Positions 50,523 to 62,899 of a stretch of DNA of 64,000 nucleotides are shown here, piece after piece. Source of the stretch: Pagrus major (taxonomy: Eukaryota; Chordata; Actinopteri; Spariformes; Sparidae); NCBI RefSeq assembly GCF_040436345.1, contig NC_133235.1:19244660-19308659 (forward strand), in the 5' to 3' direction. The notes beneath the pieces are model-generated. The model saw only the letters and a program-made list of their open reading frames with translations, did no database searches and had not been told where the DNA came from. Made by a program: the position numbers and the translations under genes. How positions within the stretch are numbered: the first letter of the stretch is position 1; each line of letters begins with the position of its first letter.

Positions 50523-52773
50523 CTAAGTAATAATAGACATCTCCTCTCGCTCTCGACTTTCCGACATTGTATTAATAACATTTCCCAAGTATCTCCAGAA
50601 AGCTCGCCTCACATCCTCCGGTTCCTCCTCCAGGTTGGAGTGAATAAGTGGCAGTCTGCTCAAATGTGAGGCTGCAATCAAAAAGAATGAACATGTTAGC
50701 CCACAAATAGTGATAATGACTCACACAACAGCTTTGGGAGGCCTGCAGTGGAAATACCTAATGGCAGCCGTCCTTCTTCTACTCCGCTGCCAGGCTTGTG
50801 GTGAGCTATGAGCAGACACTGGTTTTCATGCAAGCTCTGGGAGGCGATAAACATCGAATGCCACGTCTCTATTTCCTTGAGGTGACTAGGAACATCTGGA
50901 TTGAAAACGATGACCACACCGCTGGAGTCTTTCATCAGTGCAGGCCAGCATGATTCAAATCTGTACGAAAAAAGAACGTGTATATCTGCATCTAGGAATT
51001 ATATAATATATAATATCTAAGCATTTGTTAACTGTAAATGATGTTTATGACATTTAACCTACTTAAAATCTCCTGAACAGTCCCAGAGTTCAACCTCACA
51101 TGGCATGCTGTCACCACTGCCTTCAGGTTGTGATTCAAACTCCAGTATCCTTGAAACATTAGAAAAGGCTTCATTTATTTTTTCTCATACCTCCCAAGGC
51201 AAAATGTAGTAATCCAATAATGAGTGTAACTGATTTTACATAAACTTTAAAATAAGGCACCAAACAATCTGTGAGATCATGTTATTTCAATCTTCACATG
51301 GTTTTAAAGACTTTGGTTGACTTATGGTTTGTACCTTACTCCTTGAGTAGGTCTGTATTCACCTCCCACATTCTCTGTTGTGCCTGAGAGGAAATTTGCA
51401 AGAGCCGTTTTCCCACTCTAGAAAACAGATGAATGAATTTAAAATAATCATATCAGTCACAGTACTAGAAGGATAAACACACACTAATAAATAAACATAA
51501 AACATAAATAAACATTCTATTTACATGTTCTAGTTGCAGGGCTCTGATATACTGACACAGCTTACTCAGACACTTAGTGATAAGTAGTCATCAGTCACCT
51601 GTGTTTCATCCTGCTGTGAAGTGGAGTAGTGTGACACTGGCATTAATCTTTCGTGTCAGCCACTTTAACAACACAGCAGGAAACTCAAATGCAAATAAAT
51701 AATCTTCATTAAGACTGTTAAGACTGCCATATGGCTTCGTGGATCACCCAAAGGGTTCTGAGCCATCATTAATGTAATTAGTTTCACCTTCTACTTTAGT
51801 GTTACTGTGTTCAACAGTTGATTGTCAGAATGCTGAACACCTTAAAGCCAAGCAAGACACAAAAACAAGCACAAGTTTACTAACCATAAGTAAAAGAATG
51901 GAAATTATGTTACCAAAAGGTACTTCAAGTATCAAAAGTAAAATCCTAATGCAGGAAAAAGTATTAAAAGTAAAGTTTCACTTGTAAAAATAAACCCCAG
52001 GTCTGTAACAATTTGTCAAACGTAATGTAGGTGCAAACTACACACTCATTACATCATAACAACACGACGTCTTCCTATACTGGTTGAATGAGACACACTT
52101 CTTTATATTGGATTTTTGTGGGTTTTTTTTTTCAAGTTTTATTAATATTTTTAAGGAAAAATCAGATGACCCCTAAAAGATCAAATGGCTGAGACAGAGA
52201 CACCATTCATACTATTACAAGACACTGTACCATCAAAATGATTTTGAAGCCGTTATTGTAAGGTTAAAAAGTTACATATTGTTGCTTTAATGTGTAACAG
52301 CATATCAATGTTGTAGCTGGTCGAGGTGGCGCTAATTTCACCATATTTATATACTGTTACAGTAGATAGTTTAATCTATAACAATGTCTTATAAAGGTAT
52401 TCACATTTTTTAAGTAAAATATTAACCTGGAAAGTCACTAGTAGTTACTAGCACAGTAGCACAGCACAGTACTTTCCTCTGAAATGTAGCTGAGTAAAAT
52501 TATGAAGTAGCATAACATGGAAACACATGATTAAGGTAACTATGAAGTAGCCTAAAAGTAGCATTTCCTCAAAACTGTAAGGTATCTAAAGCTAGTCAAC
52601 ACTGAAAACCTTTTGGATGCAAGCATACACTTCTGATGTTTGTGTATTTGTCGGTTTTGACATTATGTAGTTACCTGACGACATCTGACAGTAAAAACAG
52701 GCTACGTTGCAGTGGGTTAAAGGAATTTACATACCTCATTGGGTCCAATAAAGAGTATTTTTGCTTTGAACAT
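50523..52773 (-). CDS. ift22: Intraflagellar transport protein 22 (RABL5)
   Basis: IFT22/RABL5 is a small Rab-like GTPase-related subunit of the IFT-B1 core, acting in ciliary cargo transport together with IFT74/IFT81. Five exons: 52773-52735, 51417-51335, 51149-51063, 50960-50758 and 50671-50523. They join in frame to 186 residues, close to the 185 of human IFT22. Seen in the protein: P-loop GPNESGKT at residues 10-17; a switch-like YRPTQGVRILEFE; WDCSGD at 63-68 in the DxxG position; ESCWPALMKDSSGVVIVFN; and AHHKPGSG replacing the usual NKxD guanine-recognition motif, as in this family. It ends with the family signature REREEMSIIT. Intron 1 (1.3 kb) holds a fish dispersed repeat. It is head-to-head with odf2l and tail-to-tail with atp5mg. 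The call is firm. Confidence 0.96.
51840..52590. repeat. Fish dispersed repeat in ift22 intron 1
   Basis: Words such as TACTTCAAGTATCAAAAGTA, AAGTATTAAAAGTAAAG, CCTCTGAAATGTAGCTGAGT and ATGAAGTAGCATAACATGGA match a very common percomorph repeat ('ctgaaatgtagtggagtagaagtataaagtagc'). A middle part (52090-52330) looks like a separate insertion. Same family as 7690-8180. Boundaries are approximate. Confidence 0.65.
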
Positions 52774-53239
52774 GTCCACTCAAGAGCAGCCGAGCATTAG
52801 CTGCCCAGCATTAGCTGCCCAGCTAACTTTGACTAAAGACGCTCTGGCAACGCTAAACTACGCCACCAAAACACGTTAAATAACACTCAGTTTCAATCTG
52901 AGAATATATCTTCCCAATGCTGTGCTGAGTTTGGAGTTTCACGCAAAGAAATGTACAAAATGTTTACAATCTTCGCAATAGTTTGAGATACCGTGGCAGT
53001 AAACTTCCTGTTCGTTTCTATGGTTTCAGCGAGTCTCCTCGATTTGTCTTGTTCATTGGCTGTTCTCAACTTTAATCAAACTTAGTCCCGCCCACTTTGC
53101 CCTTGGGGAACAAATCAGCAGCGAGCAAATGTGCTGATGTCATCACGTTGCCCCAGAGCTAACCAATCCGCTTCGATCTTTAAGAGGGGGGCTCTTCGGT
53201 TTGGAGTAGCGTCGCTCACAACCGACACAAGGCGAAAGC
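52774..53239. promoter_or_regulatory. Shared ift22 / odf2l bidirectional promoter
   Basis: Divergent start region: the ift22 ATG is at 52773 (minus) and the noncoding first exon of odf2l ends at the AAAGC|GTAAGT donor (gt at 53240-53241, plus). Between them are a CCAAT box at 53163-53167 (plus) and one on the minus strand (ATTGG, 53055-53059), a CRE-like TGATGTCATC (53134-53143), and X-box half sites GTTGCC (53147-53152) and GGCAAC (52846-52851). No complete RFX X-box was found. A 14-bp unit AGCATTAGCTGCCC is duplicated in tandem at 52793-52820 in the ift22 leader. There is no TATA. Shared control is an inference from the spacing and the shared ciliary role. Confidence 0.6.
53200..53239 (+). 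other. odf2l noncoding first exon (5' part uncertain)
   Basis: The sequence around AGCGTCGCTCACAACCGACA ends in GGCGAAAGC|GTAAGT. The next acceptor (tgttgttttgtcag) opens exon 2 at 53582, 11 bases before the ATG. The transcription start is not visible, so the 5' limit is a guess within about 60 bases. Confidence 0.6.
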
Positions 53240-53592
53240 GTAAGTAATATTTACATTTTCAGTGGCTTTGTTTTGTCACTGATTATTATACGTTCGTCTA
53301 ACAGCCATAATGTTGATAAAAGTGTTTTTTACTTGGTAGAATTAACAGAATTTGTGCTGTCTTTGGTGTAGCGTGAAGCTTAGCAGTCACTTAACCTTGT
53401 ACTGTTGACTGTCTGCTGCTATGGAGTAAGCTCAGTAGCTTGCTTGACAACCCACTGTTACTGTCCTAATGTGCAAGGTTATGTAGTGTAACTGAGCTAA
53501 TTTTAAAAGTCATGTCTTCAGCTAACTTCCTGTCCCTCTCTGTATGTCAACACTGACTTTTACTATGTGTTGTTTTGTCAGTAGTAAGAGGC

Positions 53593-56500
53593 ATGTCTCC
53601 AGAGGATGAACTCCAGAGTCCCTCCCTTGGTTTCAGCTCTACCAGGGAGGATGTCACTCTGAGCTGTGGTGACCTAGCTAGCTCTCATGAACTGGGGAGA
53701 AGGAACAGAGCACGCAGCAGTCTCCACACGAGGACCCCAGAGGCTGATATTAATGGGTGAGAGGTCCTGTGATGCATGAACATGTGAGGCTAAACATACA
53801 GCAGTCACAGCATATCTGATTTAAAGCATCTACTTCCTGTTTTTCATTTAGTCGTGGAGATTACGCAGATGGAAAAAGCCCTTTCCTGAAAATACTGACG
53901 GATGCAGAAGCGGCTGCCAACTCTGCTGCCATACAACTTGTGTCTTTTAAAGATGCCATGGAAGATGAATTTGCTGTATGTATCAAGTTGGGTGCAAACA
54001 CAAACCCAGAAAAAAAAAAATCCTACGTTAAACATCATTTTGACATTAAGGGTGCAAAACTGTATGTAGTTTTGGCGAAGACATTTTAATCAGAAGAGAA
54101 AGAGCTTCATTGACTGATTATTTTTTATGCCTAAACAAACTAAATAAACAAACTCTCTTTGTTTTGATGGTTGAATAAACTGAATAAACAAATTGACCTT
54201 GTTTATATTTGGCGGACCCTGCCACCTTTCTTGGTTTAAACAGTGTTCTGGGGACCTTATTTTCCTCTGACAACAGCTTGTTTATTCAATTATGGAAAAG
54301 TATTTCTATAAATAGAATGAATAAATAAATTGTATAAATATTTCTGAGCTTGTGTTAACCTCATTAATATTGTAAATATGAAAACTTTGTGTTTGAATTT
54401 CTTCTTCAAAACTACATAGTGCCCCTTTAAATGACCCATGATTGTAACTTTTTTTTCTTGCATCTAAGGATTCAAGACAGTCTGTCACTGATAAGCGCCG
54501 GATTTCAAGGCAGAGAGGACTTTTGCTGGAGAAGTTGGAGGACTTTAGACGAATAAATAAGTCTGTTCGACAGAAACTCAAACAGCTCCAAGATTCAGAG
54601 GTCGGTGACAAAATGTCTACCTTGTATGTTGCTCGGGATAGTTAGTCATGGATCTATGTTAGCAGTGGTACTGTAGGCGATAACAGCAAATGAAAGACTG
54701 TCGTAAAGGCTTCTTGAAAAAACTGTTTTAAAAAGCTGATGTCTTTCCACATAGGCTGATCGAACTAATGCCAACCACCAAATTGACATCTTATTGAAGA
54801 AGATCACACAGGCTGAGAGTGAAAATGAGGTGAGTGTTTCATTACGTTTCTGCAATGACTCAAAGAAAAGAACCTAATTTAAGTGTAAATGATATAAGCT
54901 TTGTGCTTTAGTGGCAAACTAGCTGAAAATGTAGTCTGTGATCTCTGAATGTCAAGGCTGTGTCTCCCAACATAGCCACAGTTTCATACAAAATAAATGT
55001 ATAGATTGAAAGATATGACATAAATGCAGTAGGGCTGCAACTAACAATTATTCTCATTATCGATTAATCAGCTGATTATTTCCACGATTGATTGTTTAGC
55101 CTGTAAAATGTCAAAAAATTGTGAAAATTGGCCATTATAATTCCCCGAGGCCAGAAGAGACGTTTCTTAAATTGCTTCTCTTGTCCAACCAACAGTTCAA
55201 AACTCTTCATTTACAATCAGAAATGTCAAAGAAAAGCAGCAATTCTTTATACTTAAGAAACTGGAACCAGCAAATGTTTGATATTTTTGCTTGAAAAACG
55301 ACTGAAACGATTAACTGATAATCAAAAACGCAGGCAACTAATTTCTGTCTATCGACTAATCAATTGGTTGACTAATTGTTGCAGCTCTAAAGTATCTTCT
55401 GTGTTAAACTGAATGCACCTTTAAACATAATAAGGCATAAAAACTGTAAAATTACGCAAGCTGCAGTCTTAAATCATGTACTGATCGCTGTCATTTTTCT
55501 CCTACAGCATCTAAAAAAAGATTTGTGTCAGGCAGAAAGAAGAGTTGAAGAACTGATGGATCTGCGGAGAGAAGAGCAGGTGAGCACAGCAGACGTTTTC
55601 ACATAGATGTTCTTGCAAAGTGCGTTTTAAAGCATCTGTCTATATTGTTCTTCACAGGAGAACATGAAGAGTGCAGTTCACATGACCAAGTCTGTGGAGG
55701 CGACTCGTGCTCACCTGCAGGGGCAACTGCGCCACAAGGAGGCCGAAAACAATCGCCTGACTGTTCAGATGCGGGTACAAAGGCCTCTATCAGCCTAACC
55801 CTTAAAGAAAATGTGTCATATCATAACTCATCTTAATGGGTGTGCATGTCTTTTCCAGACTCTGGAGAGGACTCTGGTCGAGCAGAAGATGGAGATTGAT
55901 GATCTGAAAGGCTCGATCACATCTTTAACTGAGAAGGCAGCACAGGACAAAGAGTCTCTCAAGAAAGCCACTCGAGCACAGAAACTAAGAGCTGAGAGAT
56001 TTGAAGCAGCAATCGAGAAATGTTATGCACAATTAAAGGAAAAGGTATGAAAAAAAGCTGTGATTTCTTTTTGTTTTTAAGATTGTGTGTTTTCAATGTG
56101 CAGTCGCTTTGTTCAAGATCTTTCTTTGACTTTGTGTTCTTGGTTGGAGAACAGGATGCTGAGCTGATCAAAGCACGTTTAGAGAAAGACTCCAGGAGAC
56201 GACAGAAGGAGCAGATCACAGATGAGACAGACAAACTTGTTGGTCATATAGAATTTTTGAAAAGGTTTGTCTTTTTTCTTTCTTTTCCACATGCCAGATG
56301 CCACAGATCAATATGACAAACGGCTATTTTCACTTATGAATTTTAAATGTGCATCTTCAATGTAGTCAGGTTGCAGATTTGACAGCGAGGCTGCAGAAAG
56401 AGAAGGATGAGCTCACAGCAGCCAACGAAACTGTGATGCAACGTGTGGAAAAACTCATTGCTGAAAATGGAGACCTCAGCGTCAATAATGCAAAACTCAA

Positions 56501-59500
56501 GGTACAAGGTGCCAAACAGTTTGCATGCGAGAGTCATTACAGTAAAAGTAGAAAACACTTTTGTGAACGTCTGTTATATCCTGTCACATTCTCTCTCTGA
56601 TTTTGACACTGTTCACTTCACTTGCATTTAAGTTTAATAACAGTTATTAAACTTAATTGCAAGTGAAGTGAACAGCGTTTGGGAGTTTTTTCCTGATTTT
56701 GTTGGCCCTTGGTCTTCTACTACGCACCTGTCGATCCACAGGTGTGCAAAAGCTGTACTCTGTTATTGCTTCTGACTAAAAGTAATTTGATGTTCGTGTG
56801 ATCGCAGACATATGTTGCCGAGTTGGAGCAGCAGCTGGCTGATTGTGAGTCTGCGCTGGTGGAGGAGAAGGTCACGGCTCAGGAGAGGAAACATCAAACC
56901 GATCAGCACCAATATCAGGTCAACATGTGCTCATTAATTTTACTCATTACCTTCTTATTTGATTCATTTTTAGAAAAAATAGTGTTTCCTCGGCAGATGG
57001 TATGGCATATTAATTGCTGTGATGTATGTGAAAGGAAGCATAAGGCGTTTTTAGGTGTATATGATTGTATTTATTTGAATTCATTATCAGAACTGTGGGG
57101 GAAAAAGCATTGGACATCTGGTCAGGGAACATGAAGCACTTGTGCTTTATTTCAAGGCAACTGTTAATCCTTTTATCCTTTCTTCTTTTGCTATAAATAA
57201 GTCATGTTTTGTGCTTTTGTTTGAGCCTTAGCGTTGCAAAAAGAGGATAAAAGGATTATCATAGTGATTATATCATCTTATTCCAACTCGCCTTTTAAGT
57301 ATTTCAAAGATAAAAGGCGACCACAATAACACTGTTCTCTATTTTTTTCTAGGTTGCAGAGCTTCAAGCTGAGATAGACGATCTGAGGATAAAGTATGCA
57401 ATTGTTTTAAGAGAGGCAGAGACGACGCGAGATGGAAAAGATACAGAAGTTGAGAAGGTAACCTCCCGCCTCTCCGTATAAAGTTTTGAGTTCGATAAGA
57501 TGTTTAACAATGTGACTAATTTCTTTGTTTTTAGTTATTTTTAATAACAAATCGTAACAGAAATGTTGTGCTTTTTGTAGCATGTTCAGCTCCACAGCAT
57601 TGTTTCTCCTGCTGTTGAATGGCCAGTTATTCATGAGATGTTAGATCTAACTTCTACTTTTTCAGCTGCGTAACATTTGTTGCACGTGGACCTGCTTTCT
57701 ACCAAACTATTCTGGGCAGCAAAACACTTCGACTAACAACGCAAAGCTCTGTCTAAAGATGAATCTTTGCTCATTCTGCACGCTTAAAGGATTACACGCA
57801 TCTGTGAGCATCTCTTCGAGGGGTGTGATGAAACTTCAGGCTAATAATTTGTCTAATCCCAACACTTATTCTGCCATCCTCTGGAGCCCAGGTGAGGCAG
57901 AAGCTGCAGGGGCGCGTCAACGAACTGGAGTCTTACCCCGAGTTACTGAGCGCTGCTGAGCAGAGTCTCTTCGAGTGCCAGGAGAACCTGCGACGCTCAG
58001 AGAGGAAGTGCTCAGAAAAGTCAGAGTCCATTAAGCAACTGCAGGTTCAGGTGTGAAACGTGAGCTGCGGTGGTTAGAGAATGAAATGCAGTCATTTTCC
58101 TTCATCTGACCACTAGGCGGTAGTACAACCCCATGTGCATCTTGTGTTCTGGTCCTGCTGTGAGTTCGTTTTGATGTTTGTGATTTAAAGACTCTCATTG
58201 CAGTGGAATTAATTAGGTTGCAACCATCCTTACCTACGTACGCATTTGTGAGTTTTTTTCTGCTGTGTGAGTCCTTTTCAATCACCCACGTGTTTCTGTC
58301 CTCTATCCTGAAAACTGCCCATATTGTGTTTGCGTGATTGTGGCAAAAAGCATTAAATGGGCTGTTGGTGTATCCAATTTTGCATGTGATGTTAAATATC
58401 ACCTCCAGTCACTTGTGACCAATACAGGTGATTCTGAATTTAACATTTTACAAATACAGATGGAGAGTCAGACGAAGCAGCTGAGATCCTCTGTGGACAT
58501 GAAAGAGTCGATTCATGAGGCCAATTTACAACTACAAGAGAAAGTGGTTTCTCTCCACAAGTAAGACATCCTCTTGTCTCTGTTGTCTAGATGTCAGATG
58601 TTTCGGTCTCCTTTTACAGATTCAAAAGCAGAAATTGTTTAACATGCATTTGAAGGCAAATGGACGTGCTGCAGCAGGAGAACCTGGAGCTGGTACGGAG
58701 GCTCGCCGCTCAGGAGGAAGCTCTGAGCTACAGTAACCGGCAGCTGGATCAGCGCTCCTCAGAGTGTCAGGCCCTCAGCCGGCAGCTGGAGGCGGCTTTA
58801 TCAGACGTCAAACAGCAGGTACAGATCAGAGACAGGGATGTCTGAGTATGAAGTGATAATGAAAGAGATTTGAGTTGTAGTTAAAGCTTAAATCCACATG
58901 ATGCCACCAACAAACAACTATGACAAAACATTTATTTTTGTATTTGGTGTTATGCTTCTGTCTAGCAGATTGCTAAATGTTAGGTTAACCAAACAATAAA
59001 TTCAGCGTTTTTTATTTGGATTGTAAAGAGTTTAAACATTAATGCAAATGTTCACATTTTAGTGTTTCATTCTGTTCTACCTCAGTTTTAAGCTTTAAAG
59101 TAACAATCTCGGACATCTGTTTTGTTCACTCTGGCGGCACCTGTGGCGATGAGCTGTAATTGCAGGTGTGTTTTTGTACCTTCGCTTCAATGCCGTTTTT
59201 CCATTACATCTGCCGGCCTGGCTCTAATCAGTTTGACTTGGCGCGGCCGGGATTTTGCATTTCCACCACAACTGGGATACCTGCATGAAGGTGTTTCTTA
59301 AACCAATGACTTACTTGTCTCGATCCCTGCAATACTATCGGAGGATCACCGCTAACAAAGTGGCTCCCTTAATTCCGTGACGAACACGTTTTCTTTATTA
59401 TAACTTCTTCACAATAAAAGCCCCAGTTATTTAGTCATTTAAAAGCTTTTATCATGAAGCAGCATTACAGTAAACGTTGTGTTTTCACCAGCAGTCACTC

Positions 59501-60580
59501 GATATGACTCCTGAAACAGCTGAAAGTGAACACAATGAAACAGTAAAACACAGCAGATGTTTGAAAGTACAAACAGGATGAGAGAAACTAAAGGGATCAG
59601 AAGCCAGAAAGCTACAAAAGTACTGAGAGCTGAACACACTGACTTTTAAAAAAGTCTTTCTCTCAGGATTCATACATGTTTTACTTTGTCTGTAGTCAAA
59701 AGTCTTTTCTTTGTTTGTTTGGCTGCTTCACTCACAAGTGAGTTGAAGAGTGAGTCTGTTGCATTGGGTCTGCCTACACTCCCTGGCAGACCAAACACTC
59801 CCTGCTGATGGAAAAAGCATCACTAACTGTGCTCCAATTGTGGTTTTTGCCAGCAATGTCACCACAGACATCCAATTCATAATACTGCAAATGCAATGGC
59901 TTTCATCAGTGGACCATAGGTTCAGTCCCCACTGTCTAACCTCATATGATGACAGAAAAATATATATGAAGTGTTTGTGATATTACTTTAAAGTAATCAT
60001 TTCTGACATATAAAGGCATCACCATTTTGTCTCTGACTGATGTGACACAGCACAATCAAACCTGTTGAAACATGTTTATATTTTCTGTGCCCCCTGTTAT
60101 AAACACCCAGTCTTTCGTACTCTAGGTGTTTGTTTCATTGTTCAGCGTTTTTTTACTCGTCCAGGTCAACAAGGTAAAGGACAAGGCTGTTTCCAGAGAA
60201 GAGGCCCTTCAGACGAAAATCCTGGAGCTGGAAGCTGAGAGGAGCAGAAGGGACAATGAGCTGAGGCTTCTCCGCCAGAGCAAGCTCACTGTAAGTATCA
60301 CGCTTTTCTCAACCATGTAAAGCAAATAAATGTGAAGGCGCATGCTCAGATTGTACTGAATTCATCCCTGATGCAACTTGAGATGTGTCCATATCTTAAT
60401 CTGCAGGCAGAGAAACAGTTCGAGGTGCGCCTGAAGGACCTGCAGCTCAGCCTGGACCAATCAGAGAGCCACAAGCAAAGCATTCAGAACTACGTGGATT
60501 TTCTCAAAAACTCTTATAAGACCATGTTTGATGAGGGACTGCAAACATCGACTTTTGGATCATCATATTTTCTAAAATGA
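53593..60580 (+). CDS. odf2l: ODF2-like coiled-coil protein (BCAP)
   Basis: A centriole/basal-body coiled-coil protein of the ODF2/cenexin family, most likely ODF2L (BCAP), linked to control of ciliogenesis. Coding exons: 53593-53756, 53852-53975, 54469-54600, 54755-54829, 55508-55579, 55658-55774, 55859-56044, 56155-56264, 56366-56501, 56808-56918, 57353-57457, 57892-58050, 58460-58560, 58656-58818, 60165-60290, 60407-60580. All join in frame to 684 residues. A noncoding exon ends at 53239; an in-frame TAG just after the exon-2 acceptor supports the ATG at 53593. The protein is Lys/Glu/Gln-rich coiled coil except for the Ser-rich first 60 residues. Family landmarks are KESLKKATRAQK, LRHKEAENNRL, SRQLEAAL, and NYVDFLKNSYKTMF near the C terminus. 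ODF2L is preferred over ODF2 because of details such as AAIEK, RQLEAAL and SYKTMF, and the neighbouring ccn1. odf2b is the alternative. Confidence 0.85.
55030..55389. mobile_element. hAT-type MITE in odf2l intron
   Basis: Starts TAGGGCTGCAACTAACAATT and ends with the inverted counterpart GACTAATTGTTGCAGCTCTA. ATCGATTAATC and GATTAACTGATAATC words lie just inside each end, and the centre contains AAAATTGTGAAAATTGGCCA. This is the abundant fish 'TAGGGCTGCAAC' hAT MITE, complete at about 360 bases and without coding capacity. It fills most of the intron between the exons ending 54829 and starting 55508. Confidence 0.85.
56609..56675. repeat. 32-bp fold-back hairpin in odf2l intron
   Basis: The left arm 56609-56640 (starts CTGTTCACTTCACTTGC) and the right arm 56644-56675 are reverse complements with a single mismatch in 32 bases, separated by the three bases CAG. 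Pairing stops abruptly at both outer edges (A608 against C676). It lies in the intron between the exons ending 56501 and starting 56808. Confidence 0.95.
57175..57258. repeat. 15-bp inverted repeat in odf2l intron
   Basis: TAATCCTTTTATCCT at 57175-57189 and its exact reverse complement at 57244-57258 are separated by 54 bases. A second small hairpin with arms CGCCTTTT / AAAAGGCG lies at 57289-57319, immediately before the next exon's acceptor tract. Confidence 0.85.
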
Positions 60581-62899
60581 TACAGGATTAATCTTTTTGC
60601 ATTATTTGTGTAATATTTATAATTTATTTAACGATGAGAATGAAACTAGTAAGCAAGAGCTTATGTTTGAGGGTTATGAGTTTGTCAATATTTAGATGTG
60701 AATCAGGGAGTTTTGTTTTTTAAAGGTAGAAATCTGCTGTTGTCATGTTTGATACAGATTTTTAGCTGAAGTCCCAATAGACATTACATATTACATATTT
60801 TCATATGTATATGCAAAGTTTGTACTGTTAAGTCTTGGTGCTACTTCGTCTTATTCCTATATGATAAAGAGTCAGTTGCATAATTTCTAGTCTTGATTTC
60901 AGAATGATTTTAGATAGTTGAGTAGGACTTTTCTCTTGCTTAAACATTACTGATCAACTTTTAGAGTCTTCGAAGTTCGATTTAACACTTGGTTATCTCT
61001 TCAACACCTAAAACAATGTGGCTGGGCTTTTGTTATCCATTTCAATGTTAAGATTACATTTACTGGGCTTTTCTGTTTCATCACTTTAAATTAAATACCT
61101 TTGGGTTTTGGACTGTTGGTCAGATAAAACAAACAATCTGAAAATGGCAAATCGGGATCTATTTTCTACTAAAATGATTAATCAAGACACCAAAACTTGC
61201 CAGATAGGAAAAAGTGACATGCCACTAGGTGGAACTGTTTTGCTAGTCATGTTTTTGTAAGGTGACTCATTTACATACAATGCATTGTGCATTTAGTCAT
61301 CAATCTACCTTAGTCAAAGTAAGACTGGGTCTGTCTTTGTGCAACTGGCTCTATATCAAACTTTTTTGCCATGTTTTGAAGCTGCACAAACTGTTTATAC
61401 ACCCAATTATGAAAGCAATTATTAATCAATACAAGTCGTGCTTAAAAACCAAATATTATGTGGATTCACACATGACCCCTCCAAGTTTACCTGCAAGGTT
61501 TTTATTTTTTTCCATGGTGCTACATGTGAACATGAAACACTTCTGTTAACCTGCTGATGCTGAAAACAACCTTGTGTCTGTTCTTGTCATGATCATAAAA
61601 CAAAATGTGTGACGTGCTGAATATTGAATGTGTTTATGTTCTGATCCTCAGCTGAAAATCGATTGTTTGGCTGTCAGCTGTGAAGCTCGTGCCTTGAGGG
61701 TTGCCAACACAATTACTGAGATACATGCAACACTGGGACTTTTCCAAACCACTTTAAACTCTCAATCACAGTTTACCTAAAAAACAGTTTGTTTTGTCCT
61801 GTTCTTGTTCTGCTGTTGTATCTATGGTAATAAATGAGTCCAGACCTGCGTCCAAACTCTGATGTGACCTTGCTGTGGACGTATTCCCTCCGAGTGAGCA
61901 GCGCTGCTCTCAGGTTCTCACAGACAAAGCTCTATTGTGCTCTCCGTCAGGGGATGGAACCATTTCATCTCTGCGTGCGTCAGTACCCCTGTTTTTCCTT
62001 CGCCCTTGTTCTTGCCCTCTTGGTCTTGCCCGTTTACGTAATTCTATGCACACTTTGGGAATTTGCTTTTCTTTGCTGTTTGGTGGAAAAAAAGCTGACA
62101 TTTGACTTCTGGCAGTTTGGCTGATACTATGAGTCAGCACCATGATGGACAATCCCTGAGCTCGTGTTCATATTTAATGCAAATAAGTTGGATGACCCTT
62201 TTTGAATTTGTTGAGCCAGTTATCTTAAACAAACACGAGGCTTTACTGATGCATACTTTGTAAAGATTGTGTGAAGGACACATACAGTCGGCTAACTGAT
62301 GTATAAAGTTCATCAGATGGAAAATAATCCTTGAATATTTGTGTTCACACACAGTCATTCTAGTCAAATCTCACATTCAGGCTGGTGAATGAGGTATTCG
62401 ACGGTACAATCTCTCTGTGGAAAGTTTAGATCATTCTCTATACACCCTGTAACTCCTTCATAAAACAAAACTCTGTGGCGTGTGCCCAGCATCTGTCCAA
62501 CAGCAGGAAAACCACTCTGAGGTTTACGTTACACTAATTCCCAAAACTATGCAGTGACATGTAGGTCCTCCCAGAAGTGGGTCAGCCAGATGCAGTTGAA
62601 ACAGTATAGCTCATTTCCTACCGAAAACTGTTACAACAGACCCCCTGAGAACTTCCCTTTTTTCAGACTATTGCAGGCCCTGAACCTGAAAATCTTTGGT
62701 TCTTTCTTAAAGAATAAAATAATTGGAAAAGTGCAGTTTTATGAGTTTATTTGTGAAAACTTAAAACATAAAATTGACAGTTTGGCAGTTAACTGGCCAC
62801 CTTATATACAGTATTGCATATTTTCTGCATTCAGTCATATAACAGGATGTCATACCAATATTATCGTGACGATAACTCATGAATAAATCTAACAATCCA
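60581..62899. other. odf2l 3' region and intergenic
   Basis: No coding exon. Candidate plus-strand polyadenylation signals for odf2l are ATTAAA at 61090-61095 and AATAAA at 61829-61834; which one is used is not visible. The short frames near 61834-62124 on both strands overlap a pyrimidine-rich stretch and show no family match. Confidence 0.4.

Noticed and set aside
52774-53240. Complete RFX X-box in the ift22-odf2l promoter
   Set aside because: Only isolated half sites (GGCAAC at 52846, GTTGCC at 53147) are present; neither has a properly spaced partner.
61834-62124. Overlapping plus- and minus-strand frames after odf2l
   Set aside because: No domain match, no splice signals, and they sit in the likely odf2l 3' region.
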